From an uncultured Lachnospiraceae bacterium (lineage in GTDB: Bacteria; Bacillota; Clostridia; Lachnospirales; Lachnospiraceae): a DNA stretch of 44,385 nucleotides. Every line of letters begins with the position of its first letter. Position 1 is the first letter of the stretch. Shown piece by piece: positions 30,245 through 37,485 of this stretch. Both the position numbers and the translations under genes were made by a program. The stretch covers positions 1-44,385 of the forward strand of contig CANREE010000014.1 of assembly GCA_947629545.1 (NCBI GenBank), read 5' to 3'. The notes below the pieces were generated by a model, which was not told the origin of the DNA, ran no database searches, and saw only the letters and a list, made by a program, of their open reading frames with translations.

Positions 30245-32842
30245 CTAACGGTCAAAGGGAATGAGTGTCTGAAAGCTGTACCGCTCCACGTCGGACACCG
30301 GGTCTGTGCGCAGTTCGCCCTCCTGGGAGGACAGAAGCAGATGGCTGTGCGCAAGCCAGACCTCCAGATTGCCGCACCACTGGCGGAACAGCTCTTCGTC
30401 ATAACCGGTACGGCTTTCGTAAAAGCGGAAGGATGAGCCGGCGATCTGCCGGATCTGTCCTTCCCTGCCCAGGCGGAACACCTGATAGGAATACTCGCCG
30501 AAGGTGTCGCGGTCTTCAATATGGACCGTCAGAAGATACCCGGTCTCCTCCAGCTCGCCGGCGTAGATATTGTTCCATCCGGCCCGGGCGGAGTGGGCGG
30601 AAAGGGAAAATGAAAGCTGTCCCGCTTCTTCATTGTGATAACGGACGAGCACGATCCCGCTGTTTCCGTCGCCGATATTGCCGGTATAAATATCGATCTG
30701 TTCCGCGCCCCGGGCGTCGGAGACGTCCGCGGCCTCAGTCCGGGCAAGCCTGTAATACGCCGCCAGGGCGTCGGCGCCGGTCGGTTGTCCGGTAAGCCCC
30801 GGAAGATCGTCGTACCAGCTGTCCGTTCCATCGTAAGCCAGGTAGGAGATACCGGCTTTGTAGAAAGCGCTTTCCAGGGCGGCCTGGCTGATCCGGCCGT
30901 TCGTGAAAACCGCGTGGACCGGCGTGTCCTGCCAGGTCAGACCGTCCGTCAGAAGTCTGGCAAATTCTTCGAAGCTGCTCTCTTCGTACCGCAGAGTCTC
31001 AAAACTTCGGTTGACCAGGAAGGTGCAGTCGTCCGCGAAAGGAAGGAACGGCAGTTCTTCGCCTTCCGGCCATTCCGGGACGACGTAGCGGTCGAATCCC
31101 CGCGCGCTGCGGGAGATGGACCGGGGATAGAGCAGATAGGATCCGTCCGGGACGGTGCCGCCGCGCAGAATGTCCGGCGTGAGGGTTTTGGGAACCGCAG
31201 AGCGTTCCAGCTCACAGGAGATCCCGGAACCGGAACCGGACAGGATCCCGGAGCCGAAGCCGTCCAGAAATGCTGCCGCTTGCTCGGCGGAGAGCGTGAC
31301 CCAGACGTCGTACTGCCCCGCGTCCACCGCCACCACCCGGGTGTCGGCGAAGAGGAGAGGTGCGGCTGCGCCGCTTTCGGTGCCGCCGGCCTGCCGGCGG
31401 TAGAGGAGGAGACGGTCCCCCTCCTGGGCGTTTTCGGCCATGCCGATGGGGACGGAGAAGAGATACCGGCCGTTGTCGAGCGGAAGGAGGTCGAAACCGA
31501 CGCCGACGACCTGGATCGCTTCCGCCTCTGAAGTGAAATGGCCGGATGGTTTTGCTTCGGCTGCCGCGGCTCCGGCGGTGTCCAATCCGGCGGTCTGCGT
31601 GCTGGACGCTGCAGTCAGCGTATCCGCCTCTGTCCCTTCCGGAAATACGATCCGCACCAGCTGTCCCGGCTCCAGCCCGGAGAAATCGATCTCGATATAA
31701 GGTTCCACAGTCTCCGCGTCCGGGATCTCCATTTCTCCCAATCCGGGGATCAGAATTACATAAGGGCTGTCCGCCGGACGGCCTGTTTCCGTATCAGCAG
31801 CCTTTACGACACCGTAGTAAACAGGCGCGGCTTCGCCAGCTGACGTCTGTTTTCTGGGATTTGCCAGAAGAAGGACGGCGGCCAGCAGGCAGATCAGGCA
31901 GACCACGACTACCGTAGCGGCCGCGGGCCTTTGGAAACGGAGGACGTTTCGGATGCGGGTCTCCGGTTCCCGCTCGCCGAAGGCCAGAGGGACGCCCCGT
32001 GGGGAACCGTTCCCTTCTCCGGCCGCCAGAGCCAGAAGGGAGGCGGAATAGGCCTTTTTCACGCCGGTTCCGGCCCTCTGAAGGACAGCCTCGTCGCAGG
32101 ACATCTCCATATCGCGTCCGCTAAGGGCGCAGGCCAGCCACACCAGCGGATTGAACCAGTGGAGGCACAGGGCAAGGCAGGCCAGAAGCCGGAAAATGTG
32201 GTCGCCGCGGCGGATGTGGATCCGCTCGTGGAGAATGATATAATCCGTGTGTTCCATATCAACGCCGGCCGGAATATAGATCTTCGGACGGATCAGGCCG
32301 AAGACGAACGGCGTTCCGAAGCCGCCGGTCTGCCAGAGACCGCCGCCAAGCGGCACAGCGTTCTTAAGCCGCCGGCGGAGACGTTCGCAGGAGACCAGGC
32401 CGCAGACCAGCAGGAGCAGGACGCCCAGAGCCCAGACGCGGGCGCCGGCGCGCAGCCACAGCGGGAACGTCCGCGGCGGAGCGGCGGACGGATCTGAAAG
32501 CGGCAGGCGCATCTGAAGATCCGGTTCCGGCGCCGGAGAAGCGTCTCCGACGTAAGATACAGGTGTCATTTCCGCCGCCGGGCTGCTATATACCGCGGTC
32601 TCTGATATGTAGTTCATCCGCCCGTAATCGTCTGAGTTCTCCTGCCAGAATCCCAGAAGGGAGACGCCGGAGGTGAAGGAGAACGGGCAAAGGAGCCGGA
32701 ACAGAACCACGGCCCAGAGTGCGTAGGAAAAGATCCGCGGGGCGCGTCTCAGCGCCAGCCGCAGCAGCAGTACCGCCAGGATCACGGCGCTCGCCGTCAG
32801 GCTCATATTCAGGATCTCGATAAACAGATGTTCAAGACTCAT
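30245..32842 (-). CDS. BlaR1-like M56 metallopeptidase membrane sensor
   Basis: An 865-residue protein. Residues 1-240 form the M56/BlaR1 membrane module: several helices and the zinc-peptidase motif HERIH (205-209), with a further GRDMEMSCDEAVL helix. After a last helix (about 315-330) comes a large extracytoplasmic part that does not look like a penicillin-binding domain, so the signal is not obviously a beta-lactam. A Thr/Ala/Ser-rich low-complexity stretch lies near residue 410. Upon sensing, such proteins lead to cleavage of the partner BlaI repressor. The gene overlaps the BlaI gene by 11 bases, ensuring coupling. Confidence 0.9.
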   Translation of the reverse strand: MSLEHLFIEILNMSLTASAVILAVLLLRLALRRAPRIFSYALWAVVLFRLLCPFSFTSGVSLLGFWQENSDDYGRMNYISETAVYSSPAAEMTPVSYVGDASPAPEPDLQMRLPLSDPSAAPPRTFPLWLRAGARVWALGVLLLLVCGLVSCERLRRRLKNAVPLGGGLWQTGGFGTPFVFGLIRPKIYIPAGVDMEHTDYIILHERIHIRRGDHIFRLLACLALCLHWFNPLVWLACALSGRDMEMSCDEAVLQRAGTGVKKAYSASLLALAAGEGNGSPRGVPLAFGEREPETRIRNVLRFQRPAAATVVVVCLICLLAAVLLLANPRKQTSAGEAAPVYYGVVKAADTETGRPADSPYVILIPGLGEMEIPDAETVEPYIEIDFSGLEPGQLVRIVFPEGTEADTLTAASSTQTAGLDTAGAAAAEAKPSGHFTSEAEAIQVVGVGFDLLPLDNGRYLFSVPIGMAENAQEGDRLLLYRRQAGGTESGAAAPLLFADTRVVAVDAGQYDVWVTLSAEQAAAFLDGFGSGILSGSGSGISCELERSAVPKTLTPDILRGGTVPDGSYLLYPRSISRSARGFDRYVVPEWPEGEELPFLPFADDCTFLVNRSFETLRYEESSFEEFARLLTDGLTWQDTPVHAVFTNGRISQAALESAFYKAGISYLAYDGTDSWYDDLPGLTGQPTGADALAAYYRLARTEAADVSDARGAEQIDIYTGNIGDGNSGIVLVRYHNEEAGQLSFSLSAHSARAGWNNIYAGELEETGYLLTVHIEDRDTFGEYSYQVFRLGREGQIRQIAGSSFRFYESRTGYDEELFRQWCGNLEVWLAHSHLLLSSQEGELRTDPVSDVERYSFQTLIPFDR

Positions 32843-33242
32843 GACTGCTGCCTGCTCCTTTTCTCTCTTCTGATCCCTCTTCCGGATCCGGGTATTCCGC
32901 GATCATCTGCTTAAGCTGTGCGATCTCCTGGCTGCTTAAGCGCCGCTTTCTGGAGAAGGCGGCCAGAAACATGGGCAGAGAACCGTGGAAGTTCTCATCG
33001 ATAAACAGCTGCCCCTGAGAAGCCAGAAAGTCTTCGCGTGGGATTAAGACCGTCACGGTGCTGTTCTCATTGGCGAAGATCCCCCGGTCACAGAGACGCT
33101 TTAGCATCGTATAAGCGGTGGTCCGTTTCCAGCCGAATGCTTCCGCGCACCGCTTGGCCAGCTGCCCTGAAGCGATGGGCGCCTCTGCCCAGATCAGTTC
33201 CGCGAAACGCTGCTCCATTTCTCCAAGCTTGAATTGTTCCAT
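32832..33242 (-). CDS. BlaI/MecI-family repressor
   Basis: A 136-residue winged-helix repressor. The N-terminus LGEMEQRFAELIWAEAPI, the recognition region FGWKRTTAYTMLKRLCDRGI and the C-terminal dimer/cleavage region are standard. It represses its own operon until cleaved through the M56 sensor. ATG 33242 follows GGGAGGAG; the open frame further upstream crosses the operator. Two operator palindromes lie at 33322-33363. Confidence 0.93.
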   Translation of the reverse strand: MEQFKLGEMEQRFAELIWAEAPIASGQLAKRCAEAFGWKRTTAYTMLKRLCDRGIFANENSTVTVLIPREDFLASQGQLFIDENFHGSLPMFLAAFSRKRRLSSQEIAQLKQMIAEYPDPEEGSEERKGAGSSHES

Positions 33243-33321
33243 GATGGCTCCTCCCGTCGTATGTTTGCTCCCGCGCATGGCGTAAATGCGGTGCGAACGA
33301 ATGATAAATGGAAAAAAATTC

Positions 33322-33374
33322 TGTCTAATGTTATTAGGCAAATATAGTCTAACATCATTAGACAGAGCAGTCAA
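33322..33374 (-). promoter_or_regulatory. BlaI promoter with two operators
   Basis: GTCTAA-CATCA-TTAGAC (33347-33363, perfect arms) and TGTCTAA-TGTTA-TTAGGCA (33322-33340, one mismatch). On the minus strand the -35 TTGACT (33369-33374) and a TAGACT -10, 17 bases away, flank the first palindrome. This is the classic repressor layout. The stretch 33375-33590 is A+T-rich and shows no gene. Confidence 0.8.
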
Positions 33375-33590
33375 GTACTTTTGGCATATTCCCGTAATTC
33401 TTCTTTTCGTAATTTCCGGCTGCAAATCTCGGTTTGCTATTTACCTCCGACTGCAAGTCGATAAAACAAATCGTAAAATGTTTGCAAATCGATAGAAAAA
33501 ACTGCGGATCGAAAAAACTGAATTTACGAAATCGATATTTTGCGGTAATATGGCGTTATAAGAATAATGGATTTGCGGGGGGATTATTGG

Positions 33591-34364
33591 ATGCTGACGA
33601 GATATGATTACGGAGATACCAATTCGCGGAATGTCCTGATCCAGCTGGTCGGGGAGCATGATCTTGCGCAGCTGCCGGATACCGTGGAAACGGTAAGCGC
33701 CCTGGCGGGCGAAGACTTCTGCCTGACTGCGCTGAAGGTGGACGATTGGAATCGGGAGCTGCCGCCGTGGAAGGCGCCGGCTGTATTTCCAGGCAGGAGG
33801 AACGTCAGTGATGCTTCGCCCGCATTTCCTTGCGAGAAGGACAGCAGTAACGCTCTGCATGTATTTTCAGGCATGCAGGTCGCTGGCGATGCATTGTCCG
33901 TATCCGATGAAGAGGGGTTCGGCGAGGGCGCGCGGGAGACACTGGACCTGGTACTGGAGGCGGCGTCAGACGCCGGAAAGCGCTATTTCATCGGCGGTTA
34001 TTCCCTGGCGGGACTGTTCGCGCTGTGGGCGGTATACCAGACGGATGTGTTTGCGGGGGCCGCGGCCGTGTCCCCCTCGGTCTGGTTTCCCGGATTTATG
34101 GATTATATGAAGGAGAAGGAACTTAAGACCGGCAGGGTGTATCTGAGTCTGGGCGACCGCGAAGAGAGGACCGGCAATCCGGTCGTGCGGACGGTAGGCA
34201 GATGCATCCGCGAGGGTTATGAGATCCTTAAAGGGCAGGGCGCGGACTGTGTTCTGGAGTGGAATAAGGGGAATCATTTTAAGGAGCCTGGGAAGCGGGT
34301 AGGAAAAGGATTCGGGTGGCTGCTGGGTGGCGGAAGGCAGGAGGATCAGCCGGAAATAAGTTGA
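33591..34364 (+). CDS. alpha/beta-hydrolase esterase
   Basis: A 257-residue predicted esterase. The nucleophile elbow GGYSLAG (Ser) lies in the second half, with SLGDREE and the catalytic His in NHFKEP. The N-terminal third contains an irregular Ala/Ser/Asp-rich stretch (about residues 55-110) that does not look like part of the fold and may be an insert. GGGGGG (33577-33582) fixes ATG 33591 over an in-frame ATG at 33567. The natural ester is unknown. Its TGA overlaps the -35 box of the hicAB promoter. Confidence 0.82.
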   Translation: MLTRYDYGDTNSRNVLIQLVGEHDLAQLPDTVETVSALAGEDFCLTALKVDDWNRELPPWKAPAVFPGRRNVSDASPAFPCEKDSSNALHVFSGMQVAGDALSVSDEEGFGEGARETLDLVLEAASDAGKRYFIGGYSLAGLFALWAVYQTDVFAGAAAVSPSVWFPGFMDYMKEKELKTGRVYLSLGDREERTGNPVVRTVGRCIREGYEILKGQGADCVLEWNKGNHFKEPGKRVGKGFGWLLGGGRQEDQPEIS

Positions 34365-34418
34365 CAAATGCGCATTTTGTGCGTATAATATAGATATATA
34401 ATACGTATAGCATACGTA
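34361..34418 (+). promoter_or_regulatory. hicAB promoter and operator-like repeats
   Basis: TTGACA (34361-34366), 17 bases, TATAAT (34384-34389): perfect. Two self-complementary TACGTA boxes (34402-34407 and 34413-34418), 11 bases apart centre to centre, lie at the transcription start. They are a candidate HicB operator. Confidence 0.8.
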
Positions 34419-34466
34419 CTAAATGTGGCGGTTAGACACAGATGCATCAGAAATGGGGGATGATGC

Positions 34467-34637
34467 ATGAAGCGAAGAGATCTAATCAGACTGCTGGAAC
34501 AAAATGGATGGTATTTCAAACGAAGCGGGGGTAACCATGATCTGTATACGAATGGAAAGCAGACAGAAGCGATTCCAAGGCATACTGAAATTGATGAAAT
34601 GCTTGCCCGGGCTATTATACGAAAGTTAGGTTTGTGA
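34467..34637 (+). CDS. hicA: HicA-family mRNA interferase toxin
   Basis: A 56-residue protein with the HicA double-stranded-RNA-binding-like fold: KRRDLIRLLEQNGW, then the catalytic His in SGGNHDLY, then AIPRHTEID and AIIRKLGL. GGGGGA precedes ATG 34467. It cleaves mRNA when free of HicB. The antitoxin follows after 42 bases in the usual hicA-hicB order. All key residues are present, so the toxin is probably active. Confidence 0.93.
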   Translation: MKRRDLIRLLEQNGWYFKRSGGNHDLYTNGKQTEAIPRHTEIDEMLARAIIRKLGL

Positions 34638-34679
34638 TAGGCGACTGTAATTCAAAACGGTTGGGAAAAGGAGGTTGCC

Positions 34680-35090
34680 ATGCTTAAAGAAGGCGCATAT
34701 CCGGTTATTCTGAAACCAACAGAACAGGGATATTATGTGAACATTCCTGATTTTCAATCCGGAACGCAGGGCAGGACGATTGTAGAGGCGATCGAGATGG
34801 CCCGCGACGCAATCGGACTTCTGGGGATCGATATGGAAGATGAACATAAAGAGATTCCCCGGCCATATTCGATTGCCGTGCAATCAGATGAGGGCGACAT
34901 CGTGACTTTGGTTGATGTGGATTTTGTCGAGTACAGGAGACGGGTGGATAACAAGGCTGTGAAGAAAAACTGTACGATTCCGTATTGGATGAGCGTAGAA
35001 GCGGATAAACTGGGGCTGAACTATTCCAGGATCCTGCAGGATGCGCTTGCCGGTGTCCTCAAAAAGCATTCAGTGAATAAAGGAATTTAA
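34680..35090 (+). CDS. hicB: HicB-family antitoxin
   Basis: A 136-residue antitoxin. The N-terminal HicB fold (YPVILKPTEQGYYVNIPDFQSGTQG, then EAIEMARDAIGL) binds the toxin; the C-terminal part (about residues 95-130) looks like a ribbon-helix-helix or HTH segment for operator binding (IPYWMSVEADKLGLNYSRILQDAL). AAAAGGAGG precedes the ATG. It would repress the promoter upstream together with HicA. Confidence 0.94.
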   Translation: MLKEGAYPVILKPTEQGYYVNIPDFQSGTQGRTIVEAIEMARDAIGLLGIDMEDEHKEIPRPYSIAVQSDEGDIVTLVDVDFVEYRRRVDNKAVKKNCTIPYWMSVEADKLGLNYSRILQDALAGVLKKHSVNKGI

Positions 35091-35091
35091 G

Positions 35092-35135
35092 ACAATTCGC
35101 CAGACTGACAGGCTTGCCAGTCTGGCGAATTGTTT
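35092..35135. terminator. bidirectional terminator after hicB
   Basis: A perfect 16-bp stem (ACAATTCGCCAGACTG at 35092-35107, complement at 35118-35133) with a 10-base loop and a short T-rich tail. It also serves the convergent flavin-reductase gene. Confidence 0.85.
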
Positions 35136-35142
35136 CTCAGCG

Positions 35143-35727
35143 TCAGCCGAGCTCTTTCATCGGCTCGCCCCATTTCCCGAGATATCTTCCGTCAATGGAG
35201 GCGTAGGTGTCTTCGCCCGGAGCGAGCACCGGGGCCGCCCATTTAAGCCTTTCCGTGAAGGGGAGCGTCTTGTCCGGTAATTTCTCGTCGACGGTCACAT
35301 TGCGGATCAGGCAGAGGAATATGTCGGAGCCGTCTCCCATGGGGAGCGTCTTTTTCACTTCCAGCTCAAAGCTGACGGGACTCTCCGCGATGGTCGGCAC
35401 ATCCAGCACCTCACCCCATTCCACGTTCGGAAGCCGCTCCATCTTGTCAGGCGCGGTCCTGCCATAGGTGCACCCGTAGTAGTCCGCCAGCGGCAGCAGC
35501 CGCTCTGATACAAGATTTGCCGAGAATACGCCGTTTCTGCGTATCAGATCCTTTGTTTGCTTCTCCTCTCCGATGCAGGCCATCACGCCGAGACCTTCGG
35601 AGGAATGATAATATCCGAACCAGCAGAACAGTCCGAAATGGGGCTGCCCGTCTTCCTGTCTGGTGCCATAGAGAAACAGCGCCTGCGGACAGAAATCATT
35701 GCCGATCTTCGTTTTCACTTTTGCCAT
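35143..35727 (-). CDS. flavin reductase-like FMN-binding protein
   Basis: A 194-residue protein of the flavin-reductase-like split beta-barrel group. Features: the GNDFCPQALFLYGT start, HFGLFCWFGYYHS, VFSANLVSERL and a terminal ASIDGRYLGKWGEPMKELG. It would bind FMN and reduce flavin or a small substrate. It begins inside the end of the MarR gene (32-base overlap), so the two are coupled and the MarR protein probably controls it. The substrate is unknown. Confidence 0.85.
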   Translation of the reverse strand: MAKVKTKIGNDFCPQALFLYGTRQEDGQPHFGLFCWFGYYHSSEGLGVMACIGEEKQTKDLIRRNGVFSANLVSERLLPLADYYGCTYGRTAPDKMERLPNVEWGEVLDVPTIAESPVSFELEVKKTLPMGDGSDIFLCLIRNVTVDEKLPDKTLPFTERLKWAAPVLAPGEDTYASIDGRYLGKWGEPMKELG

Positions 35728-36187
35728 ATTGCAGATCCTTTCCCTTTTTTAACGCTTGTTCAGTCTGTTCCAGGTTGGAAACGATCCGGTCAAGATATTG
35801 TTCCAGTTCTTTGATCTCTTCCGTCTTGAAATTCCGGAAGAACAGATCGTCCATCTGCCGGGAAACCTGATGGTAGCGTTTCTCCAGCGCGCGGGCTTTC
35901 GGCGTCAGGCAGATCAGGCTCTGACGTTTGTCAAGAGAAGAAGCTTCCCGGCCGATCAGGCCGTTTTGTTCCATCCGGCCGAGCATCGCGGTAAGCGTAT
36001 TCTTGGCCAGCCCTGTCTTCTGCGCCAGTTCCACGATCGGAATGCCTTCACTTTGCCACAGCACATACAGAATACGCCCCTGCGGTCCGTTAAATTCCTC
36101 TACGCCGCATGACTGTAAAAGCCGGTCAAAGACTCTGCCCTGAACCTGCTTGATCTGAGAAATCAAAAATCCTGTCCGTGTTTCCAA
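35696..36187 (-). CDS. MarR-family transcriptional regulator
   Basis: About 163 residues. Winged-helix signatures: RTGFLISQIKQVQGRVFDRLL, NGPQGRILYVLW, LAKNTLTAMLGRMEQNGLI and SLDKRQSLICLTPKA. The frame is open up to an ATG at 36286, but that ATG lies inside the -10 region of a promoter at 36277-36305, so translation must begin downstream. TTG at 36187, just before the conserved ETRTGF, is the best guess; its ribosome site is poor. It is co-transcribed with the flavin reductase and likely responds to a redox or phenolic signal (inference). Confidence 0.85.
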   Translation of the reverse strand: METRTGFLISQIKQVQGRVFDRLLQSCGVEEFNGPQGRILYVLWQSEGIPIVELAQKTGLAKNTLTAMLGRMEQNGLIGREASSLDKRQSLICLTPKARALEKRYHQVSRQMDDLFFRNFKTEEIKELEQYLDRIVSNLEQTEQALKKGKDLQYGKSENEDRQ

Positions 36188-36276
36188 TCCTTTGTCACAT
36201 CTCCCTGCTCTGCCGCTTCGCAAGGAAAAAGCGGCGCTGTACAGCCTAAAAAAGGACGTCTCCTTTTCCAAACAAA

Positions 36277-36305
36277 ATAGTACCATATAGAACTAATTAT
36301 GTCAA
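36277..36305 (-). promoter_or_regulatory. MarR gene promoter
   Basis: On the minus strand TTGACA (36300-36305), 17 bases, TACTAT (36277-36282) with an extended TGG. An interrupted inverted repeat TAGTGGAAG/GCTTCACTA near 36320-36344 lies between this and the divergent promoter and could be an operator. Confidence 0.65.
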
Positions 36306-36388
36306 GGCGTATTTTTATTATAGTGGAAGATGCCGCTTCACTACAGCGACAATATAGAAAGAAAAGGCAAATTATCAGAATAACAATC

Positions 36389-36417
36389 TTGACATCCCAG
36401 TATGCTGGTGATAGAAT
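36389..36417 (+). promoter_or_regulatory. promoter of the glutathione peroxidase gene
   Basis: TTGACA (36389-36394), 17 bases, extended -10 TGA-TAGAAT (36412-36417). The spacer holds a small palindrome CCAG-TATG-CTGG (36397-36408). Confidence 0.8.
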
Positions 36418-36472
36418 AATCATATCAATAGCGAAAGATTAAATCTTGCAATAACAAATGGAGGCGATGATA

Positions 36473-37024
36473 TTGAGCATCTACGATTTCAAAGTCACAG
36501 CGCGGGACGGTCAGGAAGTGCCGCTGGCCGATTACAAAGGGAAGGTTCTTCTCATTGTCAACACGGCGACCGGATGCGGATTTACGCCGCAGTATACCGA
36601 GCTTCAGGAGCTTTACAGACTTCATCAGAAGGATGGTCTGGAAATCCTCGATTTTCCATGCAACCAGTTCGGAGAACAGGCGCCGGGCAGCGACGAGGAG
36701 ATCCATTCCTTCTGCACCGGGCGGTTCGGTATCACATTTCCGCAGTTCGCCAAGATCGACGTCAATGGGGAGCACGCGATCCCGCTCTATAAGTACCTGA
36801 CGGAGAACACCACATTTGCGGGCTTCTCCGGCCCGATGGGCCTGATGATGAAGGGAATTGCCAGGAAGATGGACAAGGATTACAAGAACAACGGCAATAT
36901 CAAGTGGAATTTCACTAAATTTCTGATCGATCGTAACGGCGGGATCGCCGCCCGTTTTGAGCCGACGGAGTCCCTTGATAAAGTAAAAGAAAAGGTGGAA
37001 GAAGCATTGGGAGGCGTCGTGTAA
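36473..37024 (+). CDS. glutathione peroxidase family protein (Cys type)
   Basis: A 183-residue thioredoxin-fold peroxidase that reduces hydroperoxides, usually with thioredoxin in bacteria. The active Cys is in NTATGCGFT (Cys, not selenocysteine); the partner Gln and Trp are in FPCNQFGEQAPG and WNFTKF, so the catalytic set is complete. The start is TTG 36473, eight bases after TGGAGG (36459-36464); the ATG at 36458 overlaps that ribosome site. It overlaps the OhrR-like regulator by one base (TAATG), so both are co-translated and regulation by that regulator is likely. Confidence 0.93.
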   Translation: MSIYDFKVTARDGQEVPLADYKGKVLLIVNTATGCGFTPQYTELQELYRLHQKDGLEILDFPCNQFGEQAPGSDEEIHSFCTGRFGITFPQFAKIDVNGEHAIPLYKYLTENTTFAGFSGPMGLMMKGIARKMDKDYKNNGNIKWNFTKFLIDRNGGIAARFEPTESLDKVKEKVEEALGGVV

Positions 37025-37485
37025 TGACTGACCAGTTCGACCCGCTGAAGCTTGAAAACCAAATCTGTTTTCCCCTGTACGCCTGCGCGAAGGAGATCGT
37101 GAAAGCGTATAAGCCTTATCTGGATGAACTTGACCTCACGTATACGCAGTATATTACCATGATGGTGATGTGGGAACATAAGGAGCTGCGGGTGAAGGAG
37201 GTCGGAAGTTACCTGTATCTCGATTCCAGCACGCTGACGCCGCTTTTTAAGCGGCTGGAGGAGAAGGGGTATGTCTCAAGGCGGCGTTCGACGGAAGACG
37301 AGCGCGACCTTATCGTTACGATCACCGACGCCGGAACGGCCCTGCGCGAAAAGGCGCTGACCGTTCCGCAGCGTCTGGCTGCCTGCGTGGATCTGGATCC
37401 GAAAAAGGCGCAGCTTCTTTATGGGATTCTGTATGAGCTGCTTGGAAAGCTGGGCGCTAAAGAAGAGACTCGTTCGTACATTTGA
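37024..37485 (+). CDS. ohrR: OhrR-like MarR-family peroxide sensor
   Basis: A 153-residue MarR regulator. The N-terminal reactive Cys15 in ENQICFPLY is the organic-peroxide-sensing residue of the OhrR group. The wing region YLDSSTLTPLFKRLEEKGYVSRRRSTEDERD is standard. It would repress the peroxidase operon until oxidised. The start overlaps the peroxidase stop. Its 3' end overlaps the convergent DUF362 gene by 67 bases, so both messages share antisense sequence. No terminator is visible between them. Confidence 0.9.
   Translation: MTDQFDPLKLENQICFPLYACAKEIVKAYKPYLDELDLTYTQYITMMVMWEHKELRVKEVGSYLYLDSSTLTPLFKRLEEKGYVSRRRSTEDERDLIVTITDAGTALREKALTVPQRLAACVDLDPKKAQLLYGILYELLGKLGAKEETRSYI

Noticed and set aside
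30245-32842. Beta-lactam sensor BlaR1 proper
   Set aside because: The M56 part matches, but the C-terminal region lacks the SxxK/SxN/KTG-type penicillin-binding motifs that a BlaR1 sensor needs, so a beta-lactam role is not claimed.
36100-36220. Alternative frame reading VTKDWKHGQDF just before the MarR domain, suggesting a frameshift
   Set aside because: The uninterrupted frame reads ETRTGFLISQIKQVQG, which matches the usual MarR N-terminus, so no frameshift is needed.
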